NCBI RefSeq assembly: GCF_035222275.1
Contig: NC_085883.1
Location: 3,782,001-3,846,000, forward strand
Direction: 5' to 3'
Origin: Podospora bellae-mahoneyi
Taxonomy: Eukaryota; Ascomycota; Sordariomycetes; Sordariales; Podosporaceae
Length of the DNA stretch: 64,000 nucleotides
The stretch's first letter is position 1, and every line of letters starts with the position of its first letter. The notes beneath the pieces are model-generated. The model saw only the letters and a program-made list of their open reading frames with translations, was not told where the DNA came from and ran no database searches. Position numbers and translations under genes: made by a program. Below, in pieces: positions 11,514 through 22,516 of this stretch.

Positions 11514-12690
11514 GATTAGTCGGTGGTTCACACCATCTCAGCGCGTTCTCTTGACATATGAAGGAAGACTAGGTACTCCGTATGGCGGTTTGCGCTCTGC
11601 ACCAAAGGATGGGTGAAGTGTTGTCTTGCTGGCCAGGTGGTTGCACAGCGACAATGCACAATCCCGGCTTGGCAGCCACATACCCCAGATGACGTTTGAT
11701 CCATCTATCTAGGCTTGGCATACTGAAGTGGCAGGAGACCCTAACCCTAGCCAACACCGCAATCTCCGCCGTGGGCAACCTGGCTTGCTTGGTCAGCACC
11801 GAGCGGCTCTTCCCGTATCACGGACTTTCGTCACAACTCACAACAATTTGGCCTCAAGCTGACATGCTAAGCCCATTGAACTCGATTCGATTTCGGAGAG
11901 ATATGCGGACTGATTGGAAGCCGCGCGCAACTGGCTTTGTCGGACTCGTGCACAAGCCTACTATCAGCTCCTGGAAGGATTTTTGACCGCCGGGACTCGG
12001 TCTTGATGTTGTTAATCATAGCCAACAGCTTTCGAGACTGTAGTATCACTGCTGACTTGCATTGACTGCCTTACGCCAAGACAAGATTGCTATCCGTATT
12101 AGGTGGTAACCCACGCGGCTGGGTGTCCAACAACCAACAACATGCGGAAATACTGTAAGCCGAGTGGTTGGTGGTTGCGGCCGCGACGTTGTGTATTTGC
12201 GAAGGCACCGAAAGTGGCTCCTTTAAGACACAACAGGCCCATCGGTTGGAGGTAACACCATTGGCCTCCTCTGTTAACAGGGAACCGACCGTATGGGATA
12301 CAATGTCGTTAGCCCAGTACCCTGCTCTGGTAAAGCAGTGGTACGATAGGCCGTGCTAGTCACTTTCTAGCTCAGGTAGCCACCATGTAGTACCTGCCTG
12401 GTACCTACTTGATGGATCCCATGGACAAAGTGAACGATGGCAGGGGGTTCCTCTAAGACCGAGCTGCCCACGCGGACATAATGTAGTTCCGGGCAGCACA
12501 CCGCAAGATCTTTTGCATCGTTGATTTATAATACCAAAGCCATTTGGCACTGGAAAAGCCTATAAGAAGGAGGGCATCTGCGACCCTTCACCGATCTAGT
12601 GAAGCCAGATCTATCATCGCAACTACCTCAGACACACAGGCTCATCCCTCAACAAACCAAAGACACAACCTCAGCCTTCACACATTCACC
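11514..12690. other. Divergent intergenic region
   Basis: Holds the 5' regions of the TAPT1-like gene and the aldolase gene. No additional gene, RNA or repeat was recognised. A CCTATAAGAAGG stretch lies about 130 bases upstream of the aldolase ATG and could be a TATA-like element. Confidence 0.5.
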
Positions 12691-13770
12691 ATGCCTGAAA
12701 CCAACGGCACACAACTTACCGAGGAGGAGATCAAGAGCTTTGGCTCGCTGGCCAAGTCGCTCGAAGGGCGCCGAGCTGCTGGTCCCAAGGTGACAACTGC
12801 TTATCCGTCCGGCCCTCCTCAAGGCATGCAAGCCTACCTCGGACCTTCCATGTTCCAGCCACACAGAGCCCGTCAAGCCATACGAGATGCCCACGAGAAG
12901 AAGATCCCACCTCTTATCGGCTTCTACGCAGGCCTATCTTCGATTCCGCTCATGCGTTACATGGCTCCCTTTGGGTTTGATGTAGTGTGGATTGACTGGG
13001 AGCACACTTCCTGCAACGTCGAGACCATGACGTCTCTTGTCCACGACGCCATCTTCATGAGCCAGGGCAAAACCATCCCATTCGTTCGGGTTCCCGGCCA
13101 CGACCACGCTGCCATTGGCTTTGCCCTCGATGCCGGCGCCAGCATTGTCATCCCTCAGTTGGAGACGGTCGAAGAGGCAAAGCATGTCATGAGCAGCTCC
13201 AAGTTCGGAACCAAGAACAGGGGCACAAGATCAGCGCCACCCTTTCGATTGATTCCTACCCTCACCGATCAGGGCTACGACGGTGCGAGAGATGTTTGGC
13301 AGAATTTGTAAGCCTTCTTTTCCCTCCCTGCTTCTTTTCGAAACCCACGAGGTATGGAAGGCAGACGAGAGACTGACTTGAACGGCTGTAGGAACGACCA
13401 AGCGGCGGTCATGGTTCAAATTGAATCCCTTGCCGGCATCAACAACCTTGACGCCATCCTCACCGAGTGCCCCGATATTGATGTCGTGTGGCTCGGAGCG
13501 CTCGACTGCCGCATCAGTATGAATCTGCCTGCAAACTTTGGAATGGGCAGTGAGCCCGAATGGTTGGAGGCCAAGGAGAAATTCTACGCAACATTGAAGA
13601 AGCACAACAAGCCCCTCGCGGGCTTCTGCCTTGCACCTGGCGATGCCCTGACCGAAGCAGCTCAGGAGCATAGCATGATTCTTCACTGCGCAGATGTCAC
13701 GAAGCTTCTTGAACTTCCACAGGAGTTGGCGAACGCCAGGGAGGCTGTAAAGGGGGTTGTAAAGCAGTAG
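12691..13770 (+). CDS. HpcH/HpaI-family aldolase
   Basis: Exons 12691-13307 and 13392-13770; the intron has a GTAAGC donor and a CTGTAG acceptor and the product is 331 residues. The family cleaves 2-oxo-acids such as 4-hydroxy-2-oxoheptane-1,7-dioate or makes the reverse aldol bond, using a divalent metal. Family landmarks are visible. VWIDWEH at about 99-105 supplies the catalytic His105, VRVP at 132-135 supplies Arg133, and ALDAGASIVIPQLETVEEA spans about 145-163. The metal ligands are probably Glu217 (QIES) and Asp244 (GALD). The N-terminal ~70 residues extend beyond the bacterial barrel. There is no signal peptide or clear organelle signal, so it is probably cytosolic. The true substrate cannot be read from the sequence, and no catabolic partner genes lie beside it. 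Confidence 0.88.
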
Positions 13771-14091
13771 GGTGTTTGTTACTCGTCTTACTCTACACAG
13801 ACCAACATGTCTCATTTTATATGTATGACCTACCTGCCCTACGATAGATTCCAATTGTCAACCATGTGGCCAAGACTTACACCTGCACCAGCCACATCCT
13901 CTTGGTTTAATTTCATGCAAGTAGCCGCAAGTGTCCCGGACGTCCGACGATCTAGTCGCGCTCCTTGTCCGCACTCGGATTCCATTCCATCTTCTTTCCT
14001 TTCTCGCTGCATTATATCACCAAGACTTTTGGGTTAAGATAGTTTTACCCGAAATCATACCGGTAGACTTGTTTATTTACTAACAATAATC
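13771..14091. other. Short intergenic region
   Basis: Between the aldolase stop and the next ATG on the same strand. It presumably holds the 3' end of one gene and the promoter of the next; nothing specific was recognised. Confidence 0.5.
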
Positions 14092-14802
14092 ATGTGGTCC
14101 ATTCTTCATCTGGCTGTTATATCAGCTGCTTTCCGGTGCATCAGTGCATCTACTGACACGGCCACCAAACCAGCCCATCCTCCTCTTAACATCACGGCAT
14201 TGTCATCCCGTGACGGGTATTCGGTCCTGGAATGCTGGCAACTGGCCTCACTTCCAGTCGACGCAATGCAGGCGGCCAATTACGTTGTTGGGGGGCAAAC
14301 GACAAAGGCAGTTTGGTCACGCATTGAACCTCGTACTCACATTGGTGAGGCATGGGCACCACACGCACAGTTTGTTGTCCCCATGAGTCTTCTCTGGCGT
14401 CTCATTTTGAGCAATCCGCTGAAGAATTATTATTCATGCAGACTCTCCATAATACTGAACGGACTTATCAGAATCACCTCGCCGGCTCCGAGACCGACTG
14501 ATGGAAATGGAAAAGGTCCGCTGAACGATTCCGTCATGATGTCAATTGGCCACGGCGAAGGCGACATGGGAGTAGTGGGAGAAGACCAGGAATACAAAAT
14601 ACCAGAGACCAAAACCGCCTACATCCTCCCAGGAACTCTGAGGTCGTCTATGCTCATCGCAGCAGATTTGAAGAGCATCAGTACCCTAGCGGGCCATTAT
14701 ACAGAATTCCCGAGCGATGAGCCTACTCTGCTAGTGCAGATCCCCTTTGATGGGGATGTAGTACCCGAGCACATCATCTTGTATGAGGGCGGTTGTCACT
14801 AG
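14092..14802 (+). CDS. Small secreted cupin-like protein
   Basis: The open frame gives 236 residues, but I favour splicing as 14092-14369 and 14442-14802 (212 residues). The removed stretch of 72 bases has a GTTTGT donor and a CATGCAG acceptor, and its length is divisible by three, so both forms stay in frame. Splicing joins HAQ directly to LSIILNGLIRITSP, which restores the spacing I recall for fungal small secreted proteins of this type. A signal peptide is visible (MWSILHLAVISAAFRCISA). The motifs YSVLECWQLAS near the start and VVPEHIILYEGGC at the end fit the same group. Function is unknown; the fold is probably a single cupin-like beta barrel. Retention of the 72-base stretch would insert 24 residues in the barrel. 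Confidence 0.65.
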   Translation: MWSILHLAVISAAFRCISASTDTATKPAHPPLNITALSSRDGYSVLECWQLASLPVDAMQAANYVVGGQTTKAVWSRIEPRTHIGEAWAPHAQFVVPMSLLWRLILSNPLKNYYSCRLSIILNGLIRITSPAPRPTDGNGKGPLNDSVMMSIGHGEGDMGVVGEDQEYKIPETKTAYILPGTLRSSMLIAADLKSISTLAGHYTEFPSDEPTLLVQIPFDGDVVPEHIILYEGGCH

Positions 14803-14910
14803 ATGGAATAAATTTTGTAGAATAGGTTCACGTTGTGCCACAAGCGCTATTCATACAGTTTATTTGCTGCCCGGTAATGCCCAGAACGATCCGCGGGTCG
14901 TCACTCTCAT

Positions 14911-15208
14911 TTACTGTCAAAGTTAGCCTCTTTGACATACTGTGGACTGGGGCATGGGAGCTTACCTTTATCTCTTTCTCTTTAGCGCCCATCTCACTCA
15001 AATCAGCCTGTTCCTTCCGCGCTGGGTCTGCTTTCTCCAAGGCAGGCTGGGATGCTTCAGGAGCCGCAAGAGACCCCGGATTGTTGTCGGTTGCGGGCTT
15101 GTGGTCAGGATATGGCCCGCGGGTGTGAGGATCATATGTCTCGGTGGTTGCCTGTTCACGTCGAGAAGGATCGACGACGTCTTTAAGGGACTCGATGATT
15201 TCGGACAT
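14911..15208 (-). CDS. Small hydrophilic protein, unknown function
   Basis: Exon 1 is 15208-14966 (81 codons, MSEIIESLKDVVDPSRREQ...GAKEKEIK) and ends exactly at a GTAAGC donor. A 52-base intron with a GGCTAAC branch and a TTGACAG acceptor follows, and the first codon of exon 2 (14913-14911) is the TAA stop. Without splicing the frame would run to 14828 and give 126 residues. The protein is very hydrophilic, rich in Asp/Glu/Lys/Pro/Ala, without signal peptide or membrane segment, and likely disordered. Similar short proteins are common in Pezizomycotina with no assigned role. Its 3' end faces that of the secreted protein gene at 14092. Confidence 0.65.
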
Positions 15209-15484
15209 TTTGGCTTCTGTGGTGTGTTGATGTTGAGTTCTGGGTATCGAGAAATGGCGATGACCATAAGGTGGTTAGGCAAATTGAACTGTTTTGAAGG
15301 CGACCTGATTGCTGGCTTGTTACACAAAGGCTGGGGACGATGGGTGCAATGATGTCATTGCTGGTCCCAGAGCATCGGAGTGGGGCAAACAACTGGGAGA
15401 TCTATTGGTGCCTGCCAAGACTCTCTCTTCTAAAATACAATGATGTCACCAAGCTACAGATATCTGTAACTATCAGGTATTGCT

Positions 15485-15916
15485 CTAAGCTGTGGTGCTC
15501 GAGTGATACCTCTGACTCTGACCTCCAGGTCCGTAGACCACTAGGCCGGATCCCGTTCTCTCAGACTCCTGGCACGCCACCTTGGAATGGCAGTGAGCAC
15601 AGAAGAAGTCAACATAGTCCCAGCAGTACGCATGACTGCAGAAGCAGAAAGGAGCTGACAATATGCAGCATAGGTTCCTCCATAGCCTGTGAACCGCCAT
15701 TCCAAGCTCAGTTAGCTCTGCCATAGACCACGCTGTCAATGTGGTGGTGATTGATACTCACTCGGTGCCTTTACGGACTTCCTCCCGTTCAACCGTGGTG
15801 ACCCGGCGGCAGAATGGACATTTAACCTTTGGGGGGCTTCAGGGATCAAATTGCACATTTCCCAACATCTGGAGAGGGGTGGCCAACGGCTCAGCATTTA
15901 GTGCTGTTTGACCCAT
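15485..15916 (-). pseudogene. LITAF-type zinc-ribbon gene, copy 1, with in-frame stop
   Basis: Exon 1 is 15916-15762 and exon 2 is 15686-15485, joined in phase 2 by a GTGAGT...CACAG intron. The frame starts MGQTALNAEPLATPLQML and is broken by a TGA at 15841-15839, codon 26. It then continues in the same frame through KCPFCRRVTTVE, the intron, a Cys-rich hydrophobic patch (LCCILSAPFCFC), the second metal pair (FFCAHCHSKVA) and a GPGG tail. LITAF-domain proteins bind zinc through two CxxC pairs and sit on the cytosolic face of endosomal or plasma membranes through the hydrophobic patch. All motifs after the stop are intact, so this is either a recent nonsense allele or uses an unseen start. No ATG lies between the stop and CPFC. 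The intron position matches copies 2 and 3. Confidence 0.7.
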
Positions 15917-16484
15917 GATGGTAGTGTTGCTCGAGTTGAATGTAGATCGATGAATGTCTGCTCCAACAAATTGAGGGGAGTACAAAGTGATTGAGCATAG
16001 GACTTAGGCATCTATACCAACACTCCTGGTTTTGCCTTAGCTGAAACAGGAACAAGCCATTCACAGCGGCATTACGGCGGCGCCACGAAAGCCACTGTCC
16101 GCAACGTGGGCTAGTTCTGCGTACAGTATGCTTGGACCATTGTCACTCAACCTTCCCACGGTTACTAATTGAAACTAAAAGTCAAGGTAGGTATGAATCC
16201 GTTGAAGCGACAAACGCGCCGGTCCGCCGGGACAACTCTGTCTTGCATTCGGCATTATAAACCCAGAGGCCGGAAGTTAGGAAGGTTTACCTATCAGCTC
16301 TCACTTATATTTTGCTTAATCTTATACACCATCTGACGCCACCGCCCAAGTCACATGGCGTTTTCCTTTTTGTGGCTTGCTGCTGCCACAAAACCCGACA
16401 ATTACCCCGCTCTGGCTGGCTTTTGATCTCGCTTTCTCCCGGCGATAATCAGCGTTTTGTCAAGGAGACTGTCTCTCTTGCACC
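15917..16484. other. Divergent promoter between LITAF copies 1 and 2
   Basis: Upstream region shared by two head-to-head LITAF-type genes. No coding evidence. A CATTATAAACCC stretch about 230 bases before the 16485 ATG could act as a TATA element. Confidence 0.5.
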
Positions 16485-17032
16485 ATGGAGCCTAGTAACC
16501 TCGAACCTCCATCATATACCTCTGCAGTCACCAATAATTCTTGCCAGCTTCAGGTCGGTGCTGGCGGATTGCCGCCACCTCCTTATGCTGCAACGTTGCC
16601 AACCCCTTTCTCTCCGACAGCAGAACGAGAGGATATCATCCAAACGATACCTCTTCACCTTTTACACGAATATGACCACGGCCCATATATCCGGTGGATC
16701 GACTGCCCATTCTGCTTAAAAGGCACTCCTGTAAGAAGGGCCGTAACCAGGGGTTTTCAGTAAGTCAAAAACAGTCAACTCTATGGCGTCTGGACCAATT
16801 CAACGTGCTAAACTGGTCCCCGCGCGCTCCACGCAGCAACGGTGTATTGAAGATGTGGCTCGGCTGGTCCATCATCACAGGAGGCATCGGAATGTTTTAC
16901 CGACCAACTCATAACGACACGGTCGATTACTTTTGCGGTGACTGCCAAAACAAGGTGGCAACGAGCCATCCAGACAAGGGCCCGATGGAGACGTTTGGAC
17001 CAGGGGGTCATAGTCGAACATTTGATAGGTAG
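16485..17032 (+). CDS. LITAF-type zinc-ribbon protein, copy 2
   Basis: Exons 16485-16759 and 16837-17032 with a GTAAGT...CGCAG intron in phase 2; 156 residues. The N-terminal ~70 residues are Pro/Ser/Thr-rich with PPPY and PPSY motifs, as in animal LITAF, where PPxY motifs recruit WW-domain ubiquitin ligases. The zinc ribbon follows: DCPFC before the intron, a weak hydrophobic segment (MWLGWSIITGGIGMFY), then YFCGDCQNKVA and a FGPGGHSRTF tail. The hydrophobic patch is less Cys-rich than in copies 1 and 3. It probably acts as a membrane-attached adaptor on endosomes or plasma membrane, by family inference. Confidence 0.82.
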
Positions 17033-17793
17033 AAAAGGTAGACTCTAATTCAGCGAGTGTTTTTAATCCAAAATTCACTGAATTACCTGCAATTTAGCAT
17101 GATACATTTGGGTAGGCTTTGACAGCTGCACAAGAATAGGAGGCATGGGAATGTTGGAGTGTCATCCTCCATTCCGGAGCCCGAGCCGAACCGGCTCCAC
17201 ATCCAGCCTGTTGGGTTGGATGATTTGGCAAGTCTTGGAAGTGTCTATCTACATATTTACCTAGGAGGAGGCTTGTAGCTGCAGTAGCGTAAATTCTCAT
17301 GGCAAGATTCACCAAACCTGATGCCACCTTGGAAGATTTTGCCTCGCCGATTTTCGCTTCGGCAGAGCCAAGTTCGACTAAATCCAGCCATCAATTCTAT
17401 ATGGTGCCCTACTTCTGGGCATTCAGGCTTGGCTTTTACCAGCTTTATGGGTTGCTCTCGGCAAACAGGCAGTGTGCCAGTAGCTAACCATCCAAATCCG
17501 AACTAGCCAAAGAATAGCAGCTCGTACACCAACTGCGCCTCTTTATTGATATTTCACCTGGCAGGCAAGGCAGACAACCCGTGCTTGGTGTGGAGCATAT
17601 GCGAGGTTCTTATGTCCTTTTAGTTTATGCTCGGAAAACAAATGTCGAGTCACTGCCAAGCTTGTGTTCATGTGCGCGAGAGCGCGTGGTTTAAAGGAAC
17701 CGCGCTCGCCTGCTGTCACATTCCTGAAGAAAGGCCTCCCTACAAACACCTCTCGTCGCACCCCAGCTAGAGAATCAACACTATCCCTGCACC
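17033..17793. other. Intergenic between LITAF copies 2 and 3
   Basis: No further zinc-ribbon exon or other coding signal was found. It contains the 3' end of copy 2 and the promoter of copy 3. Confidence 0.5.
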
Positions 17794-18353
17794 ATGTCGC
17801 AAAAAGTTGAGCAATCACCTACAGAGCTCCCTCTGGCCAATCTCCCTAGTCCAGCCGTCGATGGTGTATCGCCACCCGAGTACAGTGCTGGTCCTGGTAG
17901 TTCAGGGGCCCTACAAACGCCGACCCCTGCCGTCACCGCCCAACCAAAGGCGACAGCACCACCTACAGCCACGCCTGGTCAGATCATTATAACACCTCTC
18001 AATCAGATTGGTGAGCGGACGCAATGGATCCAGTGTCCATTTTGTTTGCAGACGTCCAAGATACAAGTCCGAAAGGAAGGCTCGACCATGCAGGTGTATG
18101 TTTCCTCTCCTCATCGCGGTTCCTCGGACAACTATCCACCATGTTTTGCTGACACTATATATCTGCTAACAGGGTTGCGGGAGTTCTCTGCTGTTTGCTC
18201 TGCGTCTGCCTTGCCTGCGTCCCATGCCTCGCCCATTGGTTTGAAGACACCGAGTACCGTTGCGCTACTTGTCATAAGATCGTGGCAACTGAAAACTATG
18301 ATGGGATATACAAGACACATGGACCTGGCGGGTCTGTGCAAAGGCTGAATTGA
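17794..18353 (+). CDS. LITAF-type zinc-ribbon protein, copy 3
   Basis: Exons 17794-18095 and 18173-18353 with a GTATGT donor and a CTAACAG branch/acceptor, phase 2; 160 residues. The N-terminal ~75 residues are Pro/Ala/Thr-rich with a PPEY motif. The zinc ribbon is canonical: QCPFC, then after the intron a Cys-rich hydrophobic patch (VLCCLLCVCLACVPC), then YRCATCHKIVA and a THGPGGSVQRLN tail. This is the most typical copy of the three. The gene is convergent with the ASCH gene, with about 115 bases between the stops. Confidence 0.87.
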
Positions 18354-18469
18354 GACAGACAAAGCAGCAGCAGGTGAAGCAAGGCGGCTGGAACGGTGGT
18401 CTGAATTGCAGTAATGATGATACCCATTTGTTTGACGACAGGAGTTAATGGAGAGCAACGATGTTCCAA

Positions 18470-18970
18470 TCACTGCAGTGCGTGCGGTCTCAGATCTTCT
18501 CTCACAAAAACAATCACAAATCTTTCACAGAGAACCTCGCTTTCGTCCCCAAACTCCTCAGGCGGCTTCCCATCGCGTAGACGCTGTTCAGTATAGAACT
18601 CGCGGTGCCCTTGTTTATATTCATCGACTGAACCCTCGGCCTCGGCCAGCGCAAAATCATCGGCGACATCTCGGAATTTGCAGACTTTTAGTTCGATGGT
18701 CTGCATCAGCGCTCCAGGTTTGCCGTTCCCATCCAGAATGACGGAGTAATCGCCCACACCCCAGCGCAGAGGGTTGGGAACAGGCCAGGAGGTGGTGGCT
18801 GTTTTCTTGCCTTGAATGGCCAGGGACAGACGGCTATCGGCAAGCTGAGAAGATGTGCCCCCAAAGTGAAAGACGTCCCTGGGCTGAGAGGAATCAAGAA
18901 TGATGTGACGGCTGGCGAGATTGGCAGACGCCGAAGCCATGAATTCAACAATATCAGGTGAGAGGGCCAT
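18470..18970 (-). CDS. ASCH-domain protein
   Basis: Intronless, 166 residues from the ATG at 18970 (MALSPDIVEFMASASANL); a longer frame upstream lacks an ATG. The ASCH signature is clear. GKKTATTSWPVP at about 54-65 carries the conserved GxKxxT motif, GDYSVILDGNGKPGALMQTI forms the beta-barrel strands, and the characteristic F.DV..DFA..EGS..EY..GHREFY run spans about 98-125. ASCH domains resemble PUA domains and bind RNA or modified nucleosides; the bacterial relative YqfB is an N4-acetylcytidine amidohydrolase. The Lys and Thr of the GKKTAT motif and the Glu of EGS are in the places used there. An RNA-nucleoside role is inference. Confidence 0.85.
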   Translation of the reverse strand: MALSPDIVEFMASASANLASRHIILDSSQPRDVFHFGGTSSQLADSRLSLAIQGKKTATTSWPVPNPLRWGVGDYSVILDGNGKPGALMQTIELKVCKFRDVADDFALAEAEGSVDEYKQGHREFYTEQRLRDGKPPEEFGDESEVLCERFVIVFVREDLRPHALQ

Positions 18971-20370
18971 TTTTGAAGCGTGTATAAAGTGATGGTGGTG
19001 GTGTTCCCTCTCCCGGGGCTCTGGCTGACAACCCCCACAATACCGTAGCCCGTGCACACCCTGTCCTCCTTAAGGCAGCTTCGGCAGACACAACTCCCGC
19101 AGGTGGCAGCTTTCCCATTCAAAACCGAGCTGCTTTCCAGGTTTGAACAACACCCAGTCTGGCCATGTCAAAGTGTAGCGTCGAATGAAGACAGCCACAG
19201 CCTCCCACGCCGGCAACGGGATCGAAATCAGAAACAAAGCCGAGGCTTCCTGAACTCTACCGCATCCAAAATCGCAGCGGATGGCAGGTGAATCTGACAG
19301 CAGGTAGAGAGGAGATCTACAGGTGGACAAATTGGGATGGTAAAGTTGCATGCACCCGGCTTTCGGCTCGGCATATCTTGATTAGGAAGCTGCTGATCCC
19401 TCCTGATGCTCATGCTCGCAAAGAGTGCGGAGCTACGTTTCCCGTCGAGCGTGTGTTTGTGAGGTTGATGAGATAAGGTAGGTAGCCCACGACACGTGCG
19501 TCTGGCGTCGGTTGCGGGGGGAAATGCATGGCCAAGCGGTCAACAGCCTGGCTTGCTCCCGGCTCTGTCCTGCCACCCGGGCACTCCTTCCGGGTGGTCG
19601 TCTTCGCTTGCTCCGTGAATCACCTGCTGCATCTGGCAGGCTGGGATGACTGCACGGTCCGTCTGGCTCTGTGGCTCTCCACTCTGTGCCACCCGGATGG
19701 CATGATGTCAAAACTGGTTTGACACATTGCAAATACCCAGACCGCCCTGGAAACATGAAAGCTTTTTCTGGCGAAAGGGCAAAATAGCGATGTCGGCATG
19801 TCTACCTAGGCCCCCGGGTCCCAAGCATCCCCGCAGAAAGAGGGCTGCAGAATGGCTCGAGCAACCCCTGAAATCCCGTTGCACCTCTCTGGCCCAACCC
19901 AACGAGCTTCTGCTTGCGGATGAACACCCGCTCTGTTGAGCAGTTTGGCCAGCTTCCTGAACCGTCGTCCCTTTTTTCCCACGCGACAGAACAGTTGCAT
20001 TATGCTGCCTGGAAACCTATAGCGACAGAAATCCCAACCCTCGTCACCACGACACTGAGCGCCGAGATCGGAACATGCCGACGGCCTCAGCGTGTTAAAG
20101 GACCAAAGATCGTCCCGATTGGCCATAAGCATGCGCCCTTTCGCGCCCTTTGGATCTCGCAAGCAGGACCTGGAGTTTGCGCAGCGCCCGATGGGTGCGG
20201 CTCCCCCCAACGGCGCAGGGTTGTTTTTTCCGTCTGCCGCCGCAGACAGCCCACCCAGTTCTTCGTCACTTATATCACACCTGCATAGGTGACCCCGGCG
20301 TACCAAGGTGGTGTTCTTCCCTTCTTTTTGGGGCAACTCGGCCTGTTGGGAGCTGAGCTCTGCCGCTGAG
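18971..20370. other. Intergenic, 1.4 kb
   Basis: Divergent region between the ASCH gene and the F-box gene. Many short open frames overlap on both strands, none with a recognisable motif. No RNA gene or repeat was seen. Confidence 0.55.
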
Positions 20371-22516
20371 ATGGCGTTGCCGGCTGTGTCCGTCCTGTCT
20401 GGAACCATGGCGTCGTTATCATTGTCATCAGAATCAGAATCGCCAAGTCGGACCAGATTGGGGCTGGAGCATCTTCCCAATGAGCTCTTGATCCCCATCG
20501 CACAGGTCCTCGTCCCAGCCCCTCCCCAGACGACCCGATTCGCCCTCCGTCCCACTGGCACTTGGGAATTCCGCGATGCCGAACATCAGTGGGCACACTG
20601 GCTGGCTAGCCACCGCAACCTGCTGGCTCTCGCCCAGACATCTCGACGCATGGTTGCCATCGCCAAGCCCTTGCTGTACCACACCATCATCATCCCTAAC
20701 CCCAAATCCCTGGTCGTCCTATATCACCGTCTATACACTCGACCTGAAATTCGACCTTGGGTTCGAGAGCTTAGCTGCCTTGTCAGCCTGGCTGAGGAGA
20801 ACACCATTCTAGGAACATATAGAGAGTGGGCCAACATTCGCGGTGGTATGTCGGTCTCTCATCACCACGGCACAATGCACAGTTCTGCTCACAAGTATTG
20901 CATGCACAGACGCCTGGGCTATACCACCAGTCAGCCATGACACTTCTATCGCTTCTGAACTGCTAAAGCGCGTTCTTCTTCACTCGGTCAACTTGCGCGA
21001 CTTTCTTGTCGCATTCCCCGATCATGCCTTGACCGCAACCAGCTTGACTGAGCCGCAAGAAGACGAACCTGACCCACCACAGTCACATCATGATCAGTAT
21101 CAACAAACTCAAGACCAGCAGCAGCAGCCGCAGCAACCACGGCGGGGTGCTTTTGTTCTACCTGTTTCCATCCCTGCACGGAGGGTTCTCCATCGGTATA
21201 TTCATCCAGTCGGAGGTCAGGTCGCGTGGAGATGGTTTGACATTTCCTTCTTCTTTCCCCTGGATCGGCTGAGGAACTTGACTTCGCTGCGCATCTACTG
21301 TAACCGCGAAGACGGAGCCAGAGACCGATCCTTGTCCCGCATACTTGCTGACTATGCCGTTACGATCTTACCCCAGCTGAGACAACTCAAGACATTAGAA
21401 CTCTGCTGCGATCAAGCGACAGTAACGTCATCCGTGGACAGCAAGACTCTTTCTTTGCCAGCCCTGCCTCAGCTCGAGACTATTCGGTTTTACGGCAGCT
21501 CCATACGGGAGCCAAACCTGGTGGCCTTTTGTCTTGCCTGCACCAACCTCCAGACGCTGGTTGTGCATTTTGAGGCTAGCTCGACAGATGAGGATCGGGA
21601 GGACTTGCCAGAAGGGAAAACGCTCAGCGAAGCCCTCAGAGAGAGGGCAGCCACCCTCAGGGCACTGGAACTGGTCGCATTCTCCGAGGGCCACTATCTT
21701 ACTCGGGGCAGGGAGAGGCCGAGGAAACCCGAGAACCACCGGCTGATGTGCATCCCCGACCTGATCCACCTCGAGAGCCTCACGTTGGACTACCGCGGGG
21801 TATTTGGAACTCTGGGCATTTTGGAGGAGGACGATGGGGAGCGGCTGTGTCAGCTCCTGCCCGAGTCGTTACAGGATTTCACACTGGTGTGTGAGTGGGG
21901 CACGGAAAATGACTGGAAACAAAGTTATATGGCCAACCTGGACATGGTGCTGCACGGTGTGCAGTGCCTCTGCCAATCAAGAACCCGATCGCCCAACTTG
22001 GCAACCATCAGTTTGGCCATTCACTCTTGGCCAGCCGAGGGCAAGTTTCACCGCAGGTTCCGCAGGGAGGTGGAGGCTGTTAGACGGCGGTGTGCCTGGG
22101 CTGGCATTCAGTTTCGAACATTTGATTTGCTGCCTTCCTATCGAGACGAGGACGAGCCCGAATTTCAGGATGGTGATGAGGAAGCCGGGCCGGCAGGGCA
22201 AGATGAAGGTCACAGTGACGAGTGGGAATCAGGAGAGGAAACAGGCCCAGGGCCATCGAGGGCAGCTGCACCAGCAACCGGAGGAGGGAGCTTACTCATC
22301 CCTCCAGATGACTACGATTATCCAGAACTCGAAGAAGAAGATGAGGCGTCCGAATACTACAATTCGGGTGATGAGGAGCCAGATCCGGAGAGGGCGGCAA
22401 GGCGACCACCCACGTTTGAGGCATTCGTGGAGGAGTTGGGCGAAGACCATGGGCACAGCTTGGACGAGCTATTCTTTGCTTACCATGAGGACCGATGGGA
22501 CCAGTATCTGTTCTGA
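20371..22516 (+). CDS. F-box/LRR-like protein
   Basis: Exons 20371-20845 and 20910-22516 (GTATGT donor, GCACAG acceptor), 693 residues. An alternative ATG at 20407 has a better context (ACCATGG) and would remove 12 residues. An F-box-like segment starts at about residue 31 (LGLEHLPNELLIPIAQVL) and runs through LLALAQTSRRM. The middle shows leucine-spaced strands and helices of an irregular LRR array (LRNLTSLRIYC, LPQLRQLKTLELC, LPALPQLETIRFY, LIHLESLTLDY). A Gln/Pro-rich loop lies at about 205-230 and the C-terminal ~120 residues are strongly acidic. F-box proteins pick substrates for SCF ubiquitin ligases; the target is unknown. Confidence 0.75.

Noticed and set aside
19806-20561. 251-codon reverse frame over the F-box gene start
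   Set aside because: Antisense to a supported exon; no recognisable motif.
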